Made by a program: the position numbers and the translations under genes
DNA from: DAOTVC01 sp034437215
GTDB taxonomy: Bacteria; Chloroflexota; Anaerolineae; B4-G1; SLSP01
DNA length: 64,000 nt
Reading direction: 5' to 3'
Assembly (NCBI GenBank): GCA_034437215.1
Contig: DAOTVC010000175.1
Location: forward strand, 117,992 to 181,991
The notes under the pieces: generated by a model
Told to the model about the DNA's origin: nothing
Databases searched by the model: none
What the model saw: the letters and a program-made list of their open reading frames with translations, nothing else
In this document: positions 39,788-49,004 of the stretch, piece after piece
Layout: each line of letters opens with the position of its first letter
Numbering within the stretch: position 1 is the first letter of the stretch

Positions 39788-42196
39788 CTACGCTGCATTC
39801 AAGAGCACTACGACCCGATGCACCTCGCCATCGGTGAAGATGGGCACGCTGCCTCCGTCTATCTCTTCTCCATCGACGATGAGCGTCCCGACACCTGAGG
39901 AGACGTGGTCGGGGTTGCGGACCTCGATCTCATAGATCGCGCCGCGGAATTCCCGCTGCACCCGGAAGCCGTCCCAGGCGGCAGGGATGGCAGGATCAAT
40001 CTGTAATCCCCGGTAGGTGGGGCGGATGCCCAGGATGTAGCGCGTGCCCGCCTGGTAAGTCCAGGAGGCGGTGCCGGTGAGCCAGCTGTTCCGTGCCAGC
40101 CCGAACTGCGGATGTTCGTCCCCGAGGATGTTCTGCGGGTAGACGTAGGGCTCCGTCTCGAACTCTTCGATGCGCTCGTTGCGGGTCGCCGGGTTGATCT
40201 GGCGGTAGTACTCGAAGGCCCGATCGCCCCGCCCCACGAGGGCCTCGGCGATCATCACCCAGGGGTTGGCGTGCAGGAAGATGCCCCCGTTCTCCTTGGC
40301 TCCGGGAGGATAGGTCGTCACCCCGCCCTTATCCGGATCGAAGCCGTCGTAGCCCGGCGTGCTCAGTTTGATGCCGTTTGTGGTATTGAGATGGGTGCGG
40401 ACGGCGTCCAGCGCCGTGAGAGCCCGCTCTCGGGGTGCGAAGCCGGAGATGACGGGCCAGGATTGGGCGTTGGTGTAGATTTGGCCTTCGACGTTCGTCT
40501 GGGAGCCGATGGGATCGCCGTTGGCGTCGAAGTAGCGGACGTACCACTCGCCGTCCCAGCCCTGCTCGTTGACCCGTGCCCGCATCTCGTCGTACTGCTG
40601 CCGGTAGCGTGCTGCCATCTCCTCCTCACCCAGGTGCTCGGCGAGATCGATAAGCTCCAGAAGCGCCGTGCCGTAGAGGTTGGCAATGAAGAGGGACTCG
40701 GCACCCGGGCGCAGGTTGACGGTATCGTTCCAGTCGGCAAAGCCCAGCAACGGTAGACCGTGAGCGCCGACGTGGGTGCGCGTGAACTCGACGGCGCGCT
40801 CCAGGTGCTCGAGCACCGTTCCCGCTTCCAGGGGCCGCTCCTCTCGATCCTTCTCATAGAAGGGCAGGATCTCGGTGAGGAGCTCGAGGTCGCCAGTCTC
40901 TTTGAGGTAGGCAGTCACCGCCAGCACGATCCAGAGATGATCGTCGCCGTAGTAGGAGGGGCGCTCTTCGTCAACTGCCTCTCCTCGGTTGGCCTCCATG
41001 GTGAGGGGGTTGAACTGGTGCATGGCGGAGCCGTCCCGTCTCTGCACCTGGAGGAGCATTCTCAGGAGGGCCCGCGCCTCACGGGGGGCATTTGCTACGA
41101 CGCCCATCACGTCCTGGGAGCTGTCGCGGAAGCCGATGCCCCGCGCTCCCAGCCCCAGCTGGTAGAGGGAGAGGTAGCGGGACCAGTTCATGGTGATGTA
41201 GACCTGGCGCGGGTTATGCACGTTGAGCATGGCGTCCAGCGCCTCGTCGGGGGTCTGTACCTGCAGCCGTGCCAGATATATATCCCAGGTTCGGGCCAAC
41301 GTCTCCAGCGCTTCCTCCACCGCTACCGGATCACGATAGCGAGAGATCTCCGGGCGCGCCGCCTCGACACTCGGTGCCTGCCCCAGCTGGGTGATGAGGC
41401 GCCGGCTCTCATCCGGCGCCAGCGTTCCCAGGTGGTGCAGCAGAGCGCCGACGTTGTCCCCCCGCCGGGCCTCGTAGTTGCTCAGCTCCGGCTCCTGGAG
41501 GGCCCGGGGCGCTGCCCAGGTGCCGTAGCGTCCCAGGAAGCGGCTGCGGTCCGACTCGAAGGATGAGACGGGGAGGTTGGAGGTGAAGTAGTTGATCTGG
41601 CGCTCTTTGTTCATGAAGGGGAACTGGGTGAGGATCTTCAGCCCGCCCTCCTCCTCGACGACGGCGCTCTGCATCGTCTGGGGCACCCAGTCGGCGTTGG
41701 TGAACTGCTTGAGGGCATCGGGGTGGGTGTACTCGACGACAGGGATGGCGTCCAGCTCTACGGGCTCGTCGCGTAGGTTGGTGATGCGTATGTCCCGGAT
41801 CTCCTGGGTCCCGTCGTGGGGGACAAAGATGGTGGCCTCGGTGCGGATACCGTAGAGCTCGGTGACGATGCGGCTGTAGCCCAACCCCACGTGGCACGCG
41901 TAGCAGTCGTAGGCGTCGAGGGTGGGGGTGTAGAAGGCGGAAAAGAGGCGGTAACCCCCGCCCTCGGGGAAGCGCAGGTAGAGCGTCGTCCCCTTGAAGC
42001 CGGCGTCGGGCAGCTGGGGGATATACTTCACGATGCGATTCAGCGCCGGGTCACCCTTGCAGAGCAGGGCGCCGCCCGTGTGGTCCACGAAGCCGCCGAA
42101 GGCCAGGGTCCCGATGTAGTTGATCCACTTTACAGGCGTTCGCGGATTGGTGATGACGTACTCCCGTTTTCCGTCGTCGAAGTAGCCGTAGCGCAT
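39788..42196 (-). CDS. GH94 glycoside phosphorylase (specificity unknown)
   Basis: An 802-residue enzyme of the cellobiose/chitobiose phosphorylase family, which splits beta-glycosidic bonds with phosphate. The N-terminal beta-sandwich starts MRYGYFDDGKREYVITNPRT; the (alpha/alpha)6 barrel carries the catalytic Asp in GFRDSSQDVMG, LGFADWND, and the phosphate-site loop WLTGTASW. It differs from the cellobiose phosphorylase at 44449 in many substrate-side loops, so another disaccharide or an acid derivative is likely. It is cytosolic. The ATG at 42196 has GAGGAGG upstream; an in-frame upstream ATG lacks one. It is the last intact gene of the sugar locus. Confidence 0.9.
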   Translation of the reverse strand: MRYGYFDDGKREYVITNPRTPVKWINYIGTLAFGGFVDHTGGALLCKGDPALNRIVKYIPQLPDAGFKGTTLYLRFPEGGGYRLFSAFYTPTLDAYDCYACHVGLGYSRIVTELYGIRTEATIFVPHDGTQEIRDIRITNLRDEPVELDAIPVVEYTHPDALKQFTNADWVPQTMQSAVVEEEGGLKILTQFPFMNKERQINYFTSNLPVSSFESDRSRFLGRYGTWAAPRALQEPELSNYEARRGDNVGALLHHLGTLAPDESRRLITQLGQAPSVEAARPEISRYRDPVAVEEALETLARTWDIYLARLQVQTPDEALDAMLNVHNPRQVYITMNWSRYLSLYQLGLGARGIGFRDSSQDVMGVVANAPREARALLRMLLQVQRRDGSAMHQFNPLTMEANRGEAVDEERPSYYGDDHLWIVLAVTAYLKETGDLELLTEILPFYEKDREERPLEAGTVLEHLERAVEFTRTHVGAHGLPLLGFADWNDTVNLRPGAESLFIANLYGTALLELIDLAEHLGEEEMAARYRQQYDEMRARVNEQGWDGEWYVRYFDANGDPIGSQTNVEGQIYTNAQSWPVISGFAPRERALTALDAVRTHLNTTNGIKLSTPGYDGFDPDKGGVTTYPPGAKENGGIFLHANPWVMIAEALVGRGDRAFEYYRQINPATRNERIEEFETEPYVYPQNILGDEHPQFGLARNSWLTGTASWTYQAGTRYILGIRPTYRGLQIDPAIPAAWDGFRVQREFRGAIYEIEVRNPDHVSSGVGTLIVDGEEIDGGSVPIFTDGEVHRVVVLLNAA

Positions 42197-42243
42197 GAGC
42201 GTTCCTCCTCGAAATAAGTCCAATGTCGAAGGTCAAAATTGCA

Positions 42244-42326
42244 GAGGGATCAGGGATTAGGGATCAGTAATCAGGGGACAGACCATGTGTTGTGACCTGC
42301 TTCCTAATCCCCTGTCCCTAATCCCT
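42244..42326. repeat. inverted arrays of GGGATTAG-type short repeats
   Basis: The left half repeats GGGATCAGGGATTAGGGATC; the right half has the reverse complement TAATCCCCTGTCCCTAATCC. The two arms can fold back on each other with a 15-base centre near 42281-42296. The 3' end of the neighbouring coding frame runs into it. Confidence 0.7.
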
Positions 42327-42880
42327 CTCTCGTGATCACCTGCTTCCCCAGGATGTAGGAGCGGAGCGTCATCCCACACCTGGGCCTCTATGTAGCGATC
42401 GGGGCCCAGGGCGCCATCGGGATTGCGCGTCTGCGGCAGCCCGTGCTCGGCGACGAGGGCCGGCAGCGCCCCGAGGATGTAGACCTGCCCCCGGTAGGGC
42501 TTACCGTCACCGTAGCGCATCGCAGGGAAGGTGTCACCGTAGGTGAAGCTCACCGTCGCCGGGTCCAGATCCGCCAGCGGGACGCGCAGGGCCCGCCCCT
42601 CCCGGTACCACTCGAGAAGCCAGGGGCAGGGGCCCAGCGTGAAGTAGTGGGGGCGCTCCCTCACGGGTCTGCCTCCCTGGACTATGAAGAGCCGGCGCAC
42701 CCGCTCCTCCAGCTGCCGCCGCACGGCGAGGTAGTCTGCACCCCGCCGGCTGGCGAAGGTCTCCCCCCGCTCCCGGATGCGCTGCAGTACCCCCTCCGCC
42801 TCCTCGACGGGGAGGTCCGAGAGGTTGACCAGCGGGCCGATGGCGGCCTCGTAGTAGTGGTAGAGGTACTCGGGTAGTAT
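42257..42880 (-). CDS. conserved hypothetical without a normal start codon
   Basis: A frame of about 207 residues with clear protein character: YLYHYYEAAIGPLVNLSDLP at the beginning, GETFASRRGADYLAVRRQLE, HYFTLGPCPWLLEWYREGR, SFTYGDTFPAMRYGDGKPYR, then GPDRYIEAQVWDD. I recall similar proteins beside sugar-transport genes, without known function. No ATG, GTG or TTG is found between the upstream in-frame stop and the conserved region. The best-placed codon is ATA at 42880, with AAAGGA 7 bases upstream; GTG at 42724 would lose the N-terminal third. The last 25 residues are encoded by a DNA repeat. It may be a start-mutated pseudogene. Confidence 0.6.
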   Translation of the reverse strand: MLPEYLYHYYEAAIGPLVNLSDLPVEEAEGVLQRIRERGETFASRRGADYLAVRRQLEERVRRLFIVQGGRPVRERPHYFTLGPCPWLLEWYREGRALRVPLADLDPATVSFTYGDTFPAMRYGDGKPYRGQVYILGALPALVAEHGLPQTRNPDGALGPDRYIEAQVWDDAPLLHPGEAGDHERGIRDRGLGSRSQHMVCPLITDP

Positions 42881-42918
42881 GGGTAAATCCTTTGATGGTT
42901 GGTATCAGCGGTCAGCGG

Positions 42919-44331
42919 TCAGTTTCCCCCGCAGGTGGTGCAGACACCCTGTAGCTGGGGGAAGACGTAGAGGGTGAGGGAGAGGGGGGGGAGGGTGATC
43001 TCGTCTCCGCTGCCGATGACCGCGCTTCCGAGGAGCTCCGCGGCGTGCTCGGCGTCGAAGAGCCAGACCTCGGCGGGTTTGGTGGCCATGAGATCGCCCG
43101 CGAAGTGCAGCGGAAGGCTGCGCACCTTGTCGTCGCGGTTCACCACCATGACCGTCACCGCCCCGTCGTCGCGCTCCGCCGCGTAGACGCTCACCAGCTC
43201 CTCGCCCGAGGAGGCGTAGAGCCGCTCCGAGCCGAAGTTCTGGTACATGCGGTAGACGTAGTAGGCGGGACGGGCCTCGTACTTGGAGAAGAGGCCCCAG
43301 CCGCCCAGCGTCGGGGAGCTCTGCAGGGCGAAGTGGGCCACGATCTCCACGTCGTGCTCGATGAAGCGGCCCAGGACGTCGGCCCACCAGATGGCGCTGG
43401 CGTGGGAGTCGGGGGAGGCCTCGCCCTGCAGGGCCTTGTTCCAGTGGGAGTTGACCTCGGTGACGGCGATGGGTAGGTCGCGCCCCGTCGTCTCGCGGAT
43501 CAGGGCCCGCAGCCGGGGAAGGATCTCCTCCCACTCCGGCGGATTCGTCATGAGCTCCTCCACCGTGGCGCCCGGTCCGCTCATGCTCGCCGGGAAGGGG
43601 TAGCGGTGGATGGCGACGACGTCCACGAGGTCGCCGTTCTGCTCGAGGAACTCGCGCAGCCAGTCGCGCCCCGCCTCGTCCCGCGGGTTGACGTCCGGGT
43701 CCCCCGTCCACTGGGTGACGTCGGGGCCGATGAGCAGGATCTCGGGGTCGACGGCGAGCAGTGCCGCGGCGATGGCCCGCCACTCCCGGTTGTAGCGCTC
43801 GGTGTCGTAGTCGCCGTAGAGCCCCGGCTCGTTGCCGATGCTCCAGTAGCGGACGCCGTACCCCTGCTCCTCGTTGACGTAGCGCAGGACGTCGGCGGCT
43901 TGCTCCGGCGTGCCCCCCTTCAGCCGCACGCTGATACTCGGCTCGGCGCCCAGCTGCTCGCAGAGGGTGATGAAGCGGTCGATGTCCAGCTCCCGCAGGT
44001 TGTGCTGGTCGCCGTAGTTCCCGCCCGGGAAGCGCAGGTAGGTGATCCCCGCCTCCTCCGCCAGGGGCATGAGCTCCAGGGGAACGAAGCTCCACGGTCC
44101 GGTGTTCGTCCCGTAGACGTAGGGGCTGATGGGACCGAGGCGGCGGGCGGGATCGACGTAGAGGACGTCCGGCACGGGGGTGGGGGCGGTGGTCGGCGTC
44201 GGCAGGGGCGTGGGCGAAGGGGTCAACGTCGGGACAGGGGGCTCCGTCGGTACCGGCGTGCCCGTCGCGCATCCCGTGAGGAGCAGGGCCAGGAGTAGGA
44301 TGAGCCTGTCTCTTGTAGCGTGTCTGTGCAT
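42919..44331 (-). CDS. clan GH-A glycoside hydrolase lipoprotein
   Basis: A 470-residue exported enzyme. The signal ends in LLLALLLTGC (Cys21), followed by a Pro/Thr-rich stalk (about 25-55). The TIM barrel resembles GH39/GH51-type arabinofuranosidases or xylosidases: RFPGGNYGDQHN, the acid/base Glu in RYWSIGNEPG, and the nucleophile Glu in LPIAVTEVNSHWN. A small C-terminal beta domain follows. It would trim glycans on the cell surface to sugars taken up by the adjacent ABC transporter. ATG at 44331; TTG at 44337 is possible. The gene lies between two GH94 genes. Confidence 0.82.
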   Translation of the reverse strand: MHRHATRDRLILLLALLLTGCATGTPVPTEPPVPTLTPSPTPLPTPTTAPTPVPDVLYVDPARRLGPISPYVYGTNTGPWSFVPLELMPLAEEAGITYLRFPGGNYGDQHNLRELDIDRFITLCEQLGAEPSISVRLKGGTPEQAADVLRYVNEEQGYGVRYWSIGNEPGLYGDYDTERYNREWRAIAAALLAVDPEILLIGPDVTQWTGDPDVNPRDEAGRDWLREFLEQNGDLVDVVAIHRYPFPASMSGPGATVEELMTNPPEWEEILPRLRALIRETTGRDLPIAVTEVNSHWNKALQGEASPDSHASAIWWADVLGRFIEHDVEIVAHFALQSSPTLGGWGLFSKYEARPAYYVYRMYQNFGSERLYASSGEELVSVYAAERDDGAVTVMVVNRDDKVRSLPLHFAGDLMATKPAEVWLFDAEHAAELLGSAVIGSGDEITLPPLSLTLYVFPQLQGVCTTCGGN

Positions 44332-44353
44332 TCCCAAGGGCCTTTCTAGAATA

Positions 44354-44460
44354 GCGATCAGCGATCAGCGGTCAGCGATCAGCGGTCAGCGATCAACGGT
44401 CAGCGATCAGCGGTCAGCGATCAGCGGTCAGCCATCAGCAGATAGCCGTCAGCCGTCAGC
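44354..44460. repeat. tandem repeat of AGCGATCAGCGGTC units
   Basis: About seven imperfect copies of AGCGATCAGCGGTC fill the gap between the hydrolase start and the GH94 stop. The last copies code for the final residues of the GH94 protein. Short copies recur at 42904-42919. Confidence 0.88.
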
Positions 44461-46899
44461 GAGAGCGACCTCGATTCGCACCTCGGTGACGCCCGCCTCG
44501 GGCAGGGGGACGAGGGTGCCCTTCACGGGCGTGCCGTCCACGGTGAGGGAGGCGCAGTTGCCGGGGCCCGCCCGCCGCACCTGGATCCGGTAGGTCACGC
44601 CGCGGAAGAGGCGGGTGGCGCTGAAGCCCGCCCACGCCGCCGGAAGGACGGGCGTCACGCTCAGACCCTCGTAGGTGGGCCGGATGCCCAGGATCCACTG
44701 GGTGATGGCGACGTAGTTCCAGGCCGCGGTGCCGCTGAGCCAGGAGTTCTTGGCCTCCCCGAAGGTGGGTGCGTCCCGCCCGGCGATGGTCTGCGCGTAG
44801 ACGTAGGGCTCGCAGCGGTGCACCTCGCTGATGGCCTCCCGCGCCGCGGGGTTGATGCGGAGATAGTCCTCGAAGGCGCGATCGCCCCGCCCCAGCCGCG
44901 TCTCGGCGATCATGATCCAGGGGTTGGTGTGGCAGAAGATGCTCCCGTTCTCCTTGTAGCCCGGGGGGTAGGTGGAGATCTCGCCGAGTTCGAGGTGGTA
45001 GCGGGTGTAGGGCGGCTGCAGGAGGCCGATGCCGTGGGGCGTCGCCAGCCGCTCCTCGACGGCGTCGAGGGCCTGCCGGGCGCGCCCGTCCTCCAATCCC
45101 AGCCCCGCCATCACGCAGATACCCTGCGGCTCGACGAAGATCTGCCCTTCCTCGCAGGTGTGGGAGCCGACCTTCTCGCCGGAGGCGTCGTAGGCGCGGA
45201 GGAACCAGTCGCCGTCCCAGCCGTGGGCCGCCACCGCCTCCTCCATCGCCATCGCCGCGTCCACCATCCAGGCCTCGTCGGCGCCCTCGCCGTGGCGGTA
45301 GGCGATGGCGGCCAGCTCCTCCGCCGCCAACACGAAGAGCCCGGCGATGAAGAGGGACTCCGCCGTCTTGCCGTCCTTGCTCTGGAGAACCTGGAAGGAC
45401 TGCCCCGGCTGGTCGGAGAAGGTGTTGAGGTTCAGGCAGTCGTTCCAGTCGGCGTGCCCGATGAGGGGCAGACCGTGAGGGCCCAGATTGTCGAGCGTGT
45501 ACTTTGCCGCGCGGCGCAGATGCTCGTAGAAGGGGGTCTCGGTGCCGGGCCGGTTGTCGTAGGGCACCGGCTCGTCCAGGAGTGACCAGTCCCCCGTCTC
45601 TTTGAGGTAGGCCGCCGCCGCCACTATCAGCCAGAGGGGATCGTCGTTGAAGCCGCTGCCGACGGCGTCGTTGCCCTCCTTGGTGAGGGGCTGGTACTGG
45701 TGGTAGGCGCCCCCGTCGGGGAGCTGGGTGGCGGCGAGATCGAGGAGGCGCTCCCGGGCCCGCTCGGGGATCATGTGCAGGAAGCCCAGGAGATCCTGGT
45801 TGGAGTCGCGGAAGCCCATCCCCCGCCCGATCCCCGACTCGAAGTAGGAGGCCGAACGGGAGAGGTTGAAGGTCACCATGCACTGGTAGGCGTTCCAGAT
45901 GTTGACCATGCGATCGGTCTCCTCGCTGGGGGTCTCCACCTGCATCCGGCCCAGCAGGTCGTCCCAGTAGGCGCCCAGCTCCTCGAAGGCGCTTTCCACG
46001 GTGACGGGATCGAGGTACTGGGCGATGATGGGCCTCACCCGCCGCTTGTTGAGGATCTGGGAGCCGGGTGGATCGAACTTGGCGTCAGACGGGTTCTCGT
46101 GGTAGCCGAGGAGGAAGATGATCTGCCGGGACTCCTCCGGCTCCAGCGCCAGCTCCACGTGGTGGGAGCCGATCGCGGCCCAGCCGTGGGCCACGGAGTC
46201 GGCCGACGCGCCGCGTTCCACGGCGCGGGGGTTGTCCCATCCGCGGTAGGGGCCCAGGAAGGCGCTCCGCTGGGTGTCGAAGCCCGCCAGCGGCTCGGAG
46301 CAGGCGAAGAAGGCGAAGTGGTCGCGTCGCTCCCGGTACTCGGTTTTGTGGTAGATGACGCCCTCCTCCACTTCCACCTCGCCGATGTTGTAGTTGCGCT
46401 GGAAGTTTGTAGCGTCGTCCCAGGCGTCCCAGAAGGCGAACTCCACGCAGGAGAAGAGGGAGAGCCTGGCGGGCGTCTCCCGGTGGTTGGTGACGGTCAC
46501 TTGCCAGATCTCCAGGGTGTCGTTCAGCGGCACGAAGTAACGCGTCTCCACCTCGATCCCGGTGCGCCGCGAGCCGACGACCGTGTAGCCCATCCCGTGG
46601 CGGCAGCGGTACCCCTCGATCTCGCGCCGGGTGGGCTGCCAGGAGGGTGACCAGAAGTCGCCCGTCTCGTTATCGCGCAGGTAGAGGTAGCGCCCGCCCG
46701 TGTCGAGGGGGACGTTATTGTAGCGGTAGCGGGTGAGGCGGCGCAGGCGGGCGTCGCGGTAGAAGGCGTAACCGCCCGCCGTGTTGGAGATGAGGCCGAA
46801 GTAGTCCCGGCTGCCCAGGTAGTTGATCCAGGGTAGGGGGGTGTCGGGTTGGGTGATGACGTACTCGCGTTTCTGATCGTCAAAGTAGCCGTAGCGCAT
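44449..46899 (-). CDS. cellobiose phosphorylase (GH94)
   Basis: An 816-residue enzyme closely like clostridial cellobiose phosphorylases from the first residues: MRYGYFDDQKREYVIT, then WINYLG, LISNTAGGYAFYRDARLRRL and YRYNNVP. It converts cellobiose and phosphate to glucose 1-phosphate and glucose in the cytosol. The catalytic Asp is in GFRDSNQDLLG; HADWNDCLN and SGTAAWNY are the other site residues. YHKTEYRERRDHFAFF is diagnostic for the cellobiose branch. The ATG at 46899 is chosen by homology; the longer frame to 47619 overlaps the permease gene. It follows the permeases by 47 bases. Confidence 0.93.
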   Translation of the reverse strand: MRYGYFDDQKREYVITQPDTPLPWINYLGSRDYFGLISNTAGGYAFYRDARLRRLTRYRYNNVPLDTGGRYLYLRDNETGDFWSPSWQPTRREIEGYRCRHGMGYTVVGSRRTGIEVETRYFVPLNDTLEIWQVTVTNHRETPARLSLFSCVEFAFWDAWDDATNFQRNYNIGEVEVEEGVIYHKTEYRERRDHFAFFACSEPLAGFDTQRSAFLGPYRGWDNPRAVERGASADSVAHGWAAIGSHHVELALEPEESRQIIFLLGYHENPSDAKFDPPGSQILNKRRVRPIIAQYLDPVTVESAFEELGAYWDDLLGRMQVETPSEETDRMVNIWNAYQCMVTFNLSRSASYFESGIGRGMGFRDSNQDLLGFLHMIPERARERLLDLAATQLPDGGAYHQYQPLTKEGNDAVGSGFNDDPLWLIVAAAAYLKETGDWSLLDEPVPYDNRPGTETPFYEHLRRAAKYTLDNLGPHGLPLIGHADWNDCLNLNTFSDQPGQSFQVLQSKDGKTAESLFIAGLFVLAAEELAAIAYRHGEGADEAWMVDAAMAMEEAVAAHGWDGDWFLRAYDASGEKVGSHTCEEGQIFVEPQGICVMAGLGLEDGRARQALDAVEERLATPHGIGLLQPPYTRYHLELGEISTYPPGYKENGSIFCHTNPWIMIAETRLGRGDRAFEDYLRINPAAREAISEVHRCEPYVYAQTIAGRDAPTFGEAKNSWLSGTAAWNYVAITQWILGIRPTYEGLSVTPVLPAAWAGFSATRLFRGVTYRIQVRRAGPGNCASLTVDGTPVKGTLVPLPEAGVTEVRIEVALADG

Positions 46900-46946
46900 A
46901 GCGACCTCGCTGGAGACGTTGGTTGAACCTATTGGCGATTGGGACC

Positions 46947-48005
46947 TTATTTCTCGACGCCGGTGAAGACGATACCCTGCATGAAGATGCGCTGGGCGAT
47001 GAAGAAGATGACCACGGGCAGCACGAGCGTGATCAGCGCGCCGGCCTGGATCATGTTGGGCTGGCGTCCGTAGAGGGCGTTGAACTTCTGCAAGCCCACC
47101 GAGAGGGGCCAGAGCTTCGGGCTGGAGGCCAGGTAGACCAGCGGGTTGAAGAAGTCGTTCCAGGCGAAGAAGAAGTGGAAGAGGGTGACCGCCGTGAGCG
47201 CCGGGATGGACTGGGGCAGGATCACCTGCAGCAGCGTCTGTAGGGGGTTGGCCCCGTCGATCATGGCGGCCTCGTCCATCTCCTGGGGGATCTGCATGAA
47301 GTACTGGCGCAGGAGGAAGACGTTGTAGGCGTTGGCGAAGAAGTGGGGAATGATGAGCGGCAGGAAGGTGTTGGTCCAGCCGATGCGGGAGTAGAGGATG
47401 TAGGTGGGGATCAGTGTGGCCTGCGCCGGGAGGATGATGGTGGCGATGAGGACGATGAAGAGCACGTTCTTGCCGCGGAATTCGAAGCGGGAGAAGCCGT
47501 AGGCCACGAAGACCGACGAGGTGACCGCGCCGATCGTCCCCAGGACGGCGATGATCATGGTGTTGCGGAAGAGCAGGGGGAAGTTCAGCTGCTCCCACGC
47601 CGTCTTGAAGTTGTGCCACTGAGGGTCCGATTCGTAGGCGGGCTCGAGCGTGCGCCAGTTCCCCTCCCAGACGATGGGCTCCGCAGTGGGGTCGTCGGGG
47701 TCGATGAAGGTCGTCGACTGGCGCGTCTTCTGCAGCGCGGCCAGCGTCCGTACGTCCCCGTCCACGGGCACCTGGTAGATCACCAGCTCCTCCCCCTCGT
47801 AAGTGACCGTCGCCGGCGAGTGGGGCCAGAAGGGCGGGGCCTGCGGGTCGCTCATCTGCTTGTCGCTCTTCACGGCGGTGGTGAACATATAGCCCAGCGG
47901 CGCCAGGAAGGAGGTGAGGACGAAGAGAGCGATGGCGGTGATCAGCACCCGGTTCAAGAGCGCTCGCTGGTTGGCGGGCATGTAGCGTCCTGTCTTCGTC
48001 TTCAT
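46947..48005 (-). CDS. sugar ABC transporter permease (MalG type) with extracytoplasmic insertion
   Basis: A 352-residue inner-membrane subunit with six TM helices and the EAA loop EMDEAAMIDGANPLQTLLQV. Between TM1 and TM2 it has an extra hydrophilic segment of about 80 residues (about 45-125, including YEGEELVIYQVPVDGD and EPIVWEGNWRTLEP) that is larger than in MalG and lies outside the membrane. It ends with the usual IFMQGIVFTGVEK. The ATG at 48005 is one base after the stop of the partner permease (TAAGATG), with AGGGAGG upstream. Confidence 0.92.
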   Translation of the reverse strand: MKTKTGRYMPANQRALLNRVLITAIALFVLTSFLAPLGYMFTTAVKSDKQMSDPQAPPFWPHSPATVTYEGEELVIYQVPVDGDVRTLAALQKTRQSTTFIDPDDPTAEPIVWEGNWRTLEPAYESDPQWHNFKTAWEQLNFPLLFRNTMIIAVLGTIGAVTSSVFVAYGFSRFEFRGKNVLFIVLIATIILPAQATLIPTYILYSRIGWTNTFLPLIIPHFFANAYNVFLLRQYFMQIPQEMDEAAMIDGANPLQTLLQVILPQSIPALTAVTLFHFFFAWNDFFNPLVYLASSPKLWPLSVGLQKFNALYGRQPNMIQAGALITLVLPVVIFFIAQRIFMQGIVFTGVEK

Positions 48006-48006
48006 C

Positions 48007-48972
48007 TTACTCCCTCCCTTCACCGGCGTAGTAGACCCAGCGGCCTGAGGACATGAAGAGGAAGATGGTGAGGATCAGGACGATGATGAAGAGCAGCCAG
48101 GCGAGGGCCGAGCCGTAGCCCATGAGGTTGTACTCGAAGGCATTCTTGTAGAGATTGAGGTTGTAGAAGAGCGTCGAGTCGGCAGGCTGGCCCGTGCCGT
48201 TCTTCAAGACGTAGGCCAGGTCGAAGTATTTGAAGGCGCCGATGAGCATGAGGGTGAGGTTGTAGAAGATCACCGGGGAGATCATGGGGAGGGTGATGTT
48301 CACGAACTTCTGGACGCCGCTCGCCCCATCGATCTCCGCGGCCTCGTAGAGCTCGCTGGGCACCCCCTGCAGCCCTGCCAGGAGGGTCAGCATCAGGTTG
48401 CCCAGGCCCCACAGACCGATGAGCACCAGCGCCGGGTAGATCCAGGTGGTGGAGTTGAGCCAGTCGGGGCCGGGTACCCCCACCGCCTCCAGCGCCAGAT
48501 TGACCCAACCCGTCTGGGTATTCATCACCCCGGCCCAGATGAGGGCGCCCGCCACGATGGGGATCATGGAGGGCATGTAGAAGAAGGTGCGGAAGAAGTT
48601 CTTACCCATCAGGCTCTTGGAGTTGACCAGCATGGCCAGCCCCAGGCCGAAAGCGAAACTGATGGGGATGGCGAGCAGGGCGTAGCGCACGGTCACCAGC
48701 AGGGAGGTGCTGACCTTCGAATCCGAAAACATCGTCCGGTAGTTCTTCAGCCCTACGAAGACCGTGTCCCCGGGGTTGATGGGGCTATAGTTGGTGAAGG
48801 AGAAGACGAGGGTCGCCAGGATGGGCAGCAGGGTAAAGAGGAGAAAGCCCAGAATCCAGGGGGAGATGAAGAACCAGCCCCAGCGCGCCTGGCGCCGATA
48901 GAGCCGCGAGCGTTTGGCTTTCGGGCGCGGGAGAGGGCCACGAACCTGGGTGGTCGTATCCATCGTCGTCAT
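48007..48972 (-). CDS. sugar ABC transporter permease (MalF/UgpA type)
   Basis: A 321-residue subunit with six TM helices: WGWFFISPWILGFLLFTLLP in TM1, FFRTFFYMPSMIPIVAGALIW, and the EAA loop ELYEAAEIDGASGVQKFVNI, which docks on the ATPase. The N-terminus is basic and cytosolic. The ATG at 48972 is preferred with AAAGG upstream; an extended frame to 49032 runs through the intergenic hairpin. With MalG-type and SBP genes it forms an importer for cello-oligosaccharides or similar; the ATPase must be supplied from elsewhere. Confidence 0.93.
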   Translation of the reverse strand: MTTMDTTTQVRGPLPRPKAKRSRLYRRQARWGWFFISPWILGFLLFTLLPILATLVFSFTNYSPINPGDTVFVGLKNYRTMFSDSKVSTSLLVTVRYALLAIPISFAFGLGLAMLVNSKSLMGKNFFRTFFYMPSMIPIVAGALIWAGVMNTQTGWVNLALEAVGVPGPDWLNSTTWIYPALVLIGLWGLGNLMLTLLAGLQGVPSELYEAAEIDGASGVQKFVNITLPMISPVIFYNLTLMLIGAFKYFDLAYVLKNGTGQPADSTLFYNLNLYKNAFEYNLMGYGSALAWLLFIIVLILTIFLFMSSGRWVYYAGEGRE

Positions 48973-49004
48973 ATAGGGTACCTTTCTACTATTATAGAGC
49001 AGAT

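Noticed and set aside
44449..47619. A 1056-codon version of the cellobiose phosphorylase
   Set aside because: The first 240 codons are out-of-frame permease sequence; family homology starts exactly at the ATG at 46899.
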